A stretch of 64,000 nucleotides of DNA from DATARH01 sp036008175 (lineage in GTDB: Bacteria; Pseudomonadota; Alphaproteobacteria; ATCC43930; CGMCC-115725): assembly GCA_036008175.1 (NCBI GenBank), contig DASYOB010000095.1:1-64000 (forward strand), given 5' to 3'. The translations under genes and the position numbers were made by a program. Under the pieces are notes generated by a model. The model did no database searches and was not told the origin of the DNA. It saw only the letters and a program-made list of their open reading frames with translations. Each line of letters starts with the position of its first letter. Position 1 is the first letter of the stretch. This document shows positions 60,157-64,000 of this stretch, one piece after another.

Positions 60157-60533
60157 CAGTGCTGCTCCGCCACGAGGGCCGCGTAAGCCGCTTCGTCCAT
60201 CAGTCCGTCGAGCTGCCTGGCATCGGCGAGCTTGATCTTGACGAACCAGCCCTCGCCCATCGCGTCGGCGTTGACCTTGGCCGGGTCGGCGACGATCGCA
60301 TCATTAATCGCAACGATCTCGCCCGAGACCGGGGCATAGACCTCGCTCGCCGCCTTGGCCGATTCCACCACCGCCGCCTCCTTGCCCTGCTCGACCTGTC
60401 GGCCGAGCTCGGGCAATTCGACATAAACGACATCGCCCAGCTGCGACTGGGCGTAATCGGTAATCCCGATCACGACGATGTCGCCTTCTTGGCGAACCCA
60501 TTCATGGTCCTTGGTGTATCGGATCGCGGTCAT
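60156..60533 (-). CDS. gcvH: Glycine cleavage system H protein
   Basis: This 125-residue lipoyl carrier has the lipoylation lysine in VVESAKAASEVYAPVSGEIV (about Lys60). DHEWVRQEGDIVVIGITDYAQ and GEGWFVKIKLADA flank it. GAGGAG precedes the ATG. It lies 30 bases after gcvT in the transcript. Confidence 0.95.
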   Translation of the reverse strand: MTAIRYTKDHEWVRQEGDIVVIGITDYAQSQLGDVVYVELPELGRQVEQGKEAAVVESAKAASEVYAPVSGEIVAINDAIVADPAKVNADAMGEGWFVKIKLADARQLDGLMDEAAYAALVAEQH

Positions 60534-60563
60534 CGATAGCTCCTCGGAAAAGGGGATGCGAAG

Positions 60564-61694
60564 TCAGCCGCGGTAATAGCGGGTCGGGACAAACGGCAGG
60601 GGCGCGACATGGGCTGGCCGCGGCACGTCGCGCACGACGAGCGCCAGCGCGGTGCCCTCGGTGGCGTGGGTGGGATCGACATAGCCCATCGCGATCGGGG
60701 AGCCGACGGTCGGGCCGAAGCCGCCGCTGGTAATACGGCCGATCTCCCGGCCAGCATCATCGAGGATTGCAGCGCCCTCGCGCGCCGGGGCGCGGCCGTC
60801 GGGCCGCATGCCAACGCGCCTTCGGCTCGGGCCTTCCACGAGCTGAGCTAATACGATCTCGGCGCCGGGGAAACCGCCTTCGGCACGGCGGCGCTTGCCG
60901 ATCGTCCAGGCGAGGCCAGCCTCGATTGGAGTCGTCGTCTCGTCGATGTCGTGGCCGTAGAGGCACAGGCCGGCTTCGAGACGAAGCGTGTCGCGGGCGC
61001 CAAGCCCGATCGGCGCGACTTCCGGCTCGGCGAGCAACCGCTCTGCCAGGCCGATCGCATCCTCCGCAGCCATCGAAATTTCGAAACCGTCCTCGCCGGT
61101 ATAGCCCGAGCGGGTGACAAAACAGAGGATGCCGGCAAGCGAAACCTCGGTCGCGCTCATGAAAGCAGTGCGGTCGATCCCCGCAGCGAAGCGCGCCAGC
61201 ACCGCCGCGGCCGATGGGCCCTGCAACGCCAGCAATGCCCGATCAAAGCGCGGGTCGATCGACGCCGTCTTGTCGAGCCGCGCCCGGAGATGCGCGAGAT
61301 CGGCTTCCTTGCCGGCTGCATTGACGACCAGCATCAAGCCGTCGCCAGATCCATTTGGGACCCGGGTCACCATCAAATCGTCGAGAATGCCGCCCCTCTC
61401 GTTGAGCAGCAGCGTGTAGCGCATGCGCCCCGGGGCGAGTGCTTGCAGATCGCCGGGGACGAGCGCCTCCAGTGCCTGCACGGCATTCACGCCGCGAAGC
61501 CGGATCTGTCCCATATGCGAGACATCGAAGAGGCCGGCCTTGGCCCGGGTATGCAGGTGTTCGGCGATGATGCCGGTCGGGTACTGCACCGGCATGTCGT
61601 AGCCGGCGAAACCGACCATACGGGCACCGAGCCGCAGATGCAGCTCATGCAGTGGCGTGTGCCGGAGCGGCGCCGATTCGGCTGCTAGAGTCAC
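60564..61694 (-). CDS. gcvT: Aminomethyltransferase (T protein)
   Basis: This 376-residue folate-binding enzyme transfers the aminomethyl group to tetrahydrofolate. It has GARMVGFAGYDMPVQYPTGI, LFDVSHMGQIRLRG, SRSGYTGEDGFEI-like VTRSGYTGEDGFEISM and ASGGFGPTVGSPIAMGYV-like TSGGFGPTVGSPIAMGYV. GTG at 61694 follows GGAGGTG. It is the first gene after the riboswitch. Confidence 0.95.
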   Translation of the reverse strand: MTLAAESAPLRHTPLHELHLRLGARMVGFAGYDMPVQYPTGIIAEHLHTRAKAGLFDVSHMGQIRLRGVNAVQALEALVPGDLQALAPGRMRYTLLLNERGGILDDLMVTRVPNGSGDGLMLVVNAAGKEADLAHLRARLDKTASIDPRFDRALLALQGPSAAAVLARFAAGIDRTAFMSATEVSLAGILCFVTRSGYTGEDGFEISMAAEDAIGLAERLLAEPEVAPIGLGARDTLRLEAGLCLYGHDIDETTTPIEAGLAWTIGKRRRAEGGFPGAEIVLAQLVEGPSRRRVGMRPDGRAPAREGAAILDDAGREIGRITSGGFGPTVGSPIAMGYVDPTHATEGTALALVVRDVPRPAHVAPLPFVPTRYYRG

Positions 61695-61734
61695 GGGCGC
61701 ACCTCCGGCTTAGCGGACGCGACCCGCGTCCGGG

Positions 61735-61955
61735 AGATGCCCCCTCTGTCGTGGACCCTGAGAGATTCACCGCCGCCTGTCGGACTACCCCGACCGGGCC
61801 GCGGCTTACTCCTTCGGTGAGCGGCCCGGTACTACAACCCGACCCGCCGCTTTCCAGAGCGCCCTTACACCCGCAGTCCCTTTTGCCTGAGAGTTTCCGG
61901 GGCGGTTGCTCCTTCGGCGCCGCGCCTTATGGGGCGCGACCTCTCCTGCGGGCGT
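61735..61955 (-). ncRNA. Tandem glycine riboswitch
   Basis: The minus strand contains two gcvT-motif aptamers in a row. Each has the conserved CCGAAGG loop (reverse of 61911-61917 and 61811-61817) and the CTCTCAGG strand (near 61885-61892 and 61752-61760). They are joined by a short linker and followed 40 bases later by gcvT. Glycine binding is known to raise gcv expression in this family. Confidence 0.9.
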
Positions 61956-62031
61956 GCATACGGCGGTGCCTTCTTATCATCGCCGGCGCCCGCGGGCTAG
62001 CCGTTAACGAGCCGCCGGACCGTGCGCCCGA

Positions 62032-62604
62032 TCAGCGCCCGCGGAAATGCTTGTAGAAGTCGATGGCCTCTGGCGTCTGCTGGAAGCCGACGACGATGGT
62101 GAGATCGCCCGGCGGCCGGCCGCCGAGCGGGATCGTCTCCTCGATATGATCGGTGATCCCGCCGCGTTTCGCCCCCGAAGGCAGCGACACCCGCACTGGG
62201 AAGGAGCGTTTGCTGAGGATCGCCTGGTCCGGACCGGTCACCGCGACAAAGTATTGCAGTGTCATGGCATCGGCCTGCGCCGCCGGGCCGCGCTCGCCAA
62301 TGACGACGACGTCGAGCGCGGCGCGAACCGCATCCCCGGCCCGTTCGCATTTGACGGTGACCTCGCTGAGCACTCCGTAAAAGGCAACGCCCACCGGCTG
62401 GGTAGGCGCGCCCGGCGCGAACACCGCTGTTTGCGACAGGGGCCGCAGGATAGCCGCGGTCGGACAGGTCGCGACCGGCTTCGCGTCGTCGGAGGAAGAA
62501 CCGAACAGCCCGCAGCCCGCCATCAAGGCGAAGGACGCCGTCGTCAGCACGGCGCGCGCATACGCCACAGCAGGCCGCCGCGGGCGACAGCTCCGATCAG
62601 GCAC
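62032..62604 (-). CDS. Hypothetical lipoprotein
   Basis: This 190-residue protein has a basic N-terminus, a hydrophobic TTASFALMAGC lipobox (Cys near residue 31) and a soluble periplasmic domain. The domain includes PVGVAFYGVLSEVTVKCERAG, QYFVAVTGPDQAILSKRSFP and TIVVGFQQTPEAIDFYKHFRG. Lipoproteins of this shape occur widely in alphaproteobacteria and lack a known function. It faces the gcv leader on the same strand, 77 bases upstream of the riboswitch. Confidence 0.7.
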   Translation of the reverse strand: MPDRSCRPRRPAVAYARAVLTTASFALMAGCGLFGSSSDDAKPVATCPTAAILRPLSQTAVFAPGAPTQPVGVAFYGVLSEVTVKCERAGDAVRAALDVVVIGERGPAAQADAMTLQYFVAVTGPDQAILSKRSFPVRVSLPSGAKRGGITDHIEETIPLGGRPPGDLTIVVGFQQTPEAIDFYKHFRGR

Positions 62605-62617
62605 TTGCGTTACCGGT

Positions 62618-62857
62618 TCAAAGGGTGTTGTGGGTACCGTCGCAGAACGGCTTGTCGCCGGTCGCCTTGCAGCCGCAGAACCACAGCTCCTCGGACTTCG
62701 TGGCGGTGTAGAGCACCGGGCTCAGGCCGGTATCCTTGTGCGAGCCGTCGCAGAAAGGCTGGGTGTTGCTGCGGCCGCAGGCGCACCAGAAGTACCGTTT
62801 GCCTTCCTCGACCGTGAAATTATAGGGCGCTTTCTGCGCCGGGATCGGTCCGTCCAT
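62618..62857 (-). CDS. Dual CDGSH iron-sulfur domain protein
   Basis: This 79-residue protein has two CDGSH-type [2Fe-2S] motifs: CACGRSNTQPFCDGSH (about residues 25-40) and CGCKATGDKPFCDGTH (about 61-76). The cluster ligands are three Cys and one His in each. Bacterial members are thought to act in iron-sulfur or redox balance. The ATG lies 13 bases from the lipoprotein end. Confidence 0.95.
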   Translation of the reverse strand: MDGPIPAQKAPYNFTVEEGKRYFWCACGRSNTQPFCDGSHKDTGLSPVLYTATKSEELWFCGCKATGDKPFCDGTHNTL

Positions 62858-62983
62858 CTTTCTTCCCTGCCATCGCCCTTGCTAGTGTCCCGCCCGCATC
62901 GGCGCCGGTCTTCGGGCGGCGCGACTTTAGGCGAGGCTTGGTCGCTGCACAAGCCGATGCGATGGCGGGGACGTTGAACAGGC

Positions 62984-63949
62984 ATGGCGGTCTATACCGA
63001 AATAGGCGACGACGAGTTGCGCGACTTCGTCGCGCTGTACGACCTTGGAGAGGTGTTGTCGTGCAAGGGGATCGCCGAAGGCGTCGAGAACTCGAACTAC
63101 CTCCTTACCACCGTGCGCGGCAACTTCATCTTGACCCTGTATGAGAAGCGTGTCGCGCGCGCGGACCTGCCGTTCTTTATCGCGCTGATGGACCACCTCG
63201 CGCATAACGGCGTTGCCTGCCCGACGCCGGTGCGGGCGCGCGACGGCGAGGCCCTGCGCGAGCTGTGCGGCCGCCCGGCGGCGATCGTGACCTTCCTGAA
63301 CGGAATGTGGCCGCGTCGGATCGAGCCGTTCCACTGCGCCGGGCTCGGCGGGGCGCTTGCCCGATTGCATCTCGCCGGCGCGTCTTTTCCGATGGCACGC
63401 AGCAACGATCTCGGGCCCGCGGGCTGGCGGCGATTGCACGCGGGCTGCGCCGCGCGCGCCGCAGAATTGCAGCCAGCACTTGCCACCGAGCTCGAGAAAG
63501 AGCTGCTTTTCCTTGAAAGCGCATGGCCGGGCGATCTGCCCAAGGGGGTGATCCATGCCGATTTGTTCCCGGACAATGTCTTCTTCCGCGCCCGCGAGCT
63601 GTCAGGGCTGATCGATTTCTACTTCGCCTGCACCGATTTTTTTGCCTATGACATCGCGATCTGCCTGAACGCCTGGTGTTTCGAGCCGGACCTCAGCTTC
63701 AATGTGACCAAGGCGCGTCTGCTAGTCGGGTGTTACAGTAAAATTCGGCCGCTTGACCCGGCCGAACTCGCCGCCTTGCCCCTTCTCGCGCGCGGCAGCG
63801 CGCTGCGTTTCCTGCTGACCCGGCTCTACGACTGGCTCCACCAGACCGCGGGTGCGCTGGTGCGGCCAAAGGACCCGCTGGAATTCCTGAAGAAGCTGCG
63901 GTTTCACCGCGACATCGGCGGTCCTGCCGCTTATGGAATCGATGCCTGA
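62984..63949 (+). CDS. thrB: Homoserine kinase (ThrB type II)
   Basis: This 321-residue kinase has the aminoglycoside-phosphotransferase-like fold used for homoserine kinase in alphaproteobacteria. ENSNYLLTTVRGNFILTLYEKR lies in the N lobe, the catalytic GVIHADLFPDNVFF (about 187-200) contains the Asp, and GLIDFYFACTDFFAYDIAI follows. It phosphorylates homoserine in threonine synthesis. It overlaps rnhA, as in many alphaproteobacteria. Confidence 0.9.
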   Translation: MAVYTEIGDDELRDFVALYDLGEVLSCKGIAEGVENSNYLLTTVRGNFILTLYEKRVARADLPFFIALMDHLAHNGVACPTPVRARDGEALRELCGRPAAIVTFLNGMWPRRIEPFHCAGLGGALARLHLAGASFPMARSNDLGPAGWRRLHAGCAARAAELQPALATELEKELLFLESAWPGDLPKGVIHADLFPDNVFFRARELSGLIDFYFACTDFFAYDIAICLNAWCFEPDLSFNVTKARLLVGCYSKIRPLDPAELAALPLLARGSALRFLLTRLYDWLHQTAGALVRPKDPLEFLKKLRFHRDIGGPAAYGIDA

Positions 63950-64000
63950 GAGCCTGCCCCGTGCTCCACCCGGGGTCGAGATCTTCACCGATGGCGCCTG
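63942..64000 (+). CDS. rnhA: Ribonuclease HI (N-terminal fragment)
   Basis: A frame starts at ATG 63942 (or 63933) inside the end of thrB and runs off the window. The peptide reaches VEIFTDGAC, the first beta strand and catalytic Asp of RNase HI. The thrB-rnhA overlap is a known arrangement in alphaproteobacteria. Confidence 0.8.
   Translation, partial: MPESLPRAPPGVEIFTDGA

Overview
The window is GC-rich chromosomal DNA from an alphaproteobacterium. The evidence is the thrB-rnhA gene pair at the right edge, a split glycine decarboxylase (gcvPA/gcvPB) behind a tandem glycine riboswitch, repeated CaiB/BaiF CoA-transferases, xanthine-dehydrogenase-family hydroxylases and an alphaproteobacterial type of nitroreductase and amidohydrolase set. 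A Rhodospirillales- or Reyranella-like soil organism is plausible, but the genus cannot be fixed from sequence alone.

Layout. 1-5.9 kb is the end of a phage-type tail module (BR0599-like protein, NlpC/P60 peptidase, tail-tip protein), followed by small membrane and lipoprotein genes of a lysis or late-gene type. 6.2-11.9 kb carries housekeeping genes: an aminotransferase, tRNA-Ser(CGA), argD-argF behind an arginine-rich leader ORF, hslO and a nitroreductase. 12-23.3 kb is catabolic and accessory metabolism: two amidohydrolases, two CaiB/BaiF CoA-transferases around a glutathione transferase, an M20 peptidase, a class III aminotransferase and a second nitroreductase. 23.4-28.8 kb holds small unknowns, an AI-2E family transporter and a Tad-type pseudopilin trio. 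29-31.4 kb is an acquired patch: an IS1595-family transposase, a divergent DUF6471-like gene and an AT-richer membrane protein gene.

31.8-36.3 kb holds a compact 23-codon mini-gene with its own promoter and terminator, an alpha/beta hydrolase, a MetE-like enzyme coupled to a GNAT-like gene, and a thiamine-diphosphate enzyme. 36.4-38.9 kb is a small conflict/defence cluster: BrnT (frameshifted), an HTH antitoxin, a HicB-like protein and a TIR-like (PF10137-type) effector, all in one direction, with a divergent MNT nucleotidyltransferase. 39.3-48.2 kb is an oxidation locus: a bicupin, a Rieske dioxygenase pair, and a molybdenum hydroxylase operon with two large subunits. 48.3-57.1 kb carries a PQQ-type sugar dehydrogenase with a haem domain, an SDR protein, hldE, a CDF metal exporter, an enolase-superfamily enzyme, an orphan periplasmic binding protein and a 1-Cys peroxiredoxin. 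57.2-64 kb has the riboswitch-controlled gcvT-gcvH-gcvPA-gcvPB operon, a lipoprotein, a dual-CDGSH protein, thrB and the start of rnhA.

The items most worth a second look are the arginine-rich leader before argD, the stand-alone 23-codon gene with a 16-nt perfect Shine-Dalgarno match, and the BrnT-HTH-HicB-TIR operon. Also notable are a three-copy family of small proteins sharing an MR(I/V)WLD motif and the molybdenum hydroxylase operon with duplicated large subunits. Four kinds of palindromic intergenic repeat are scattered through the window.
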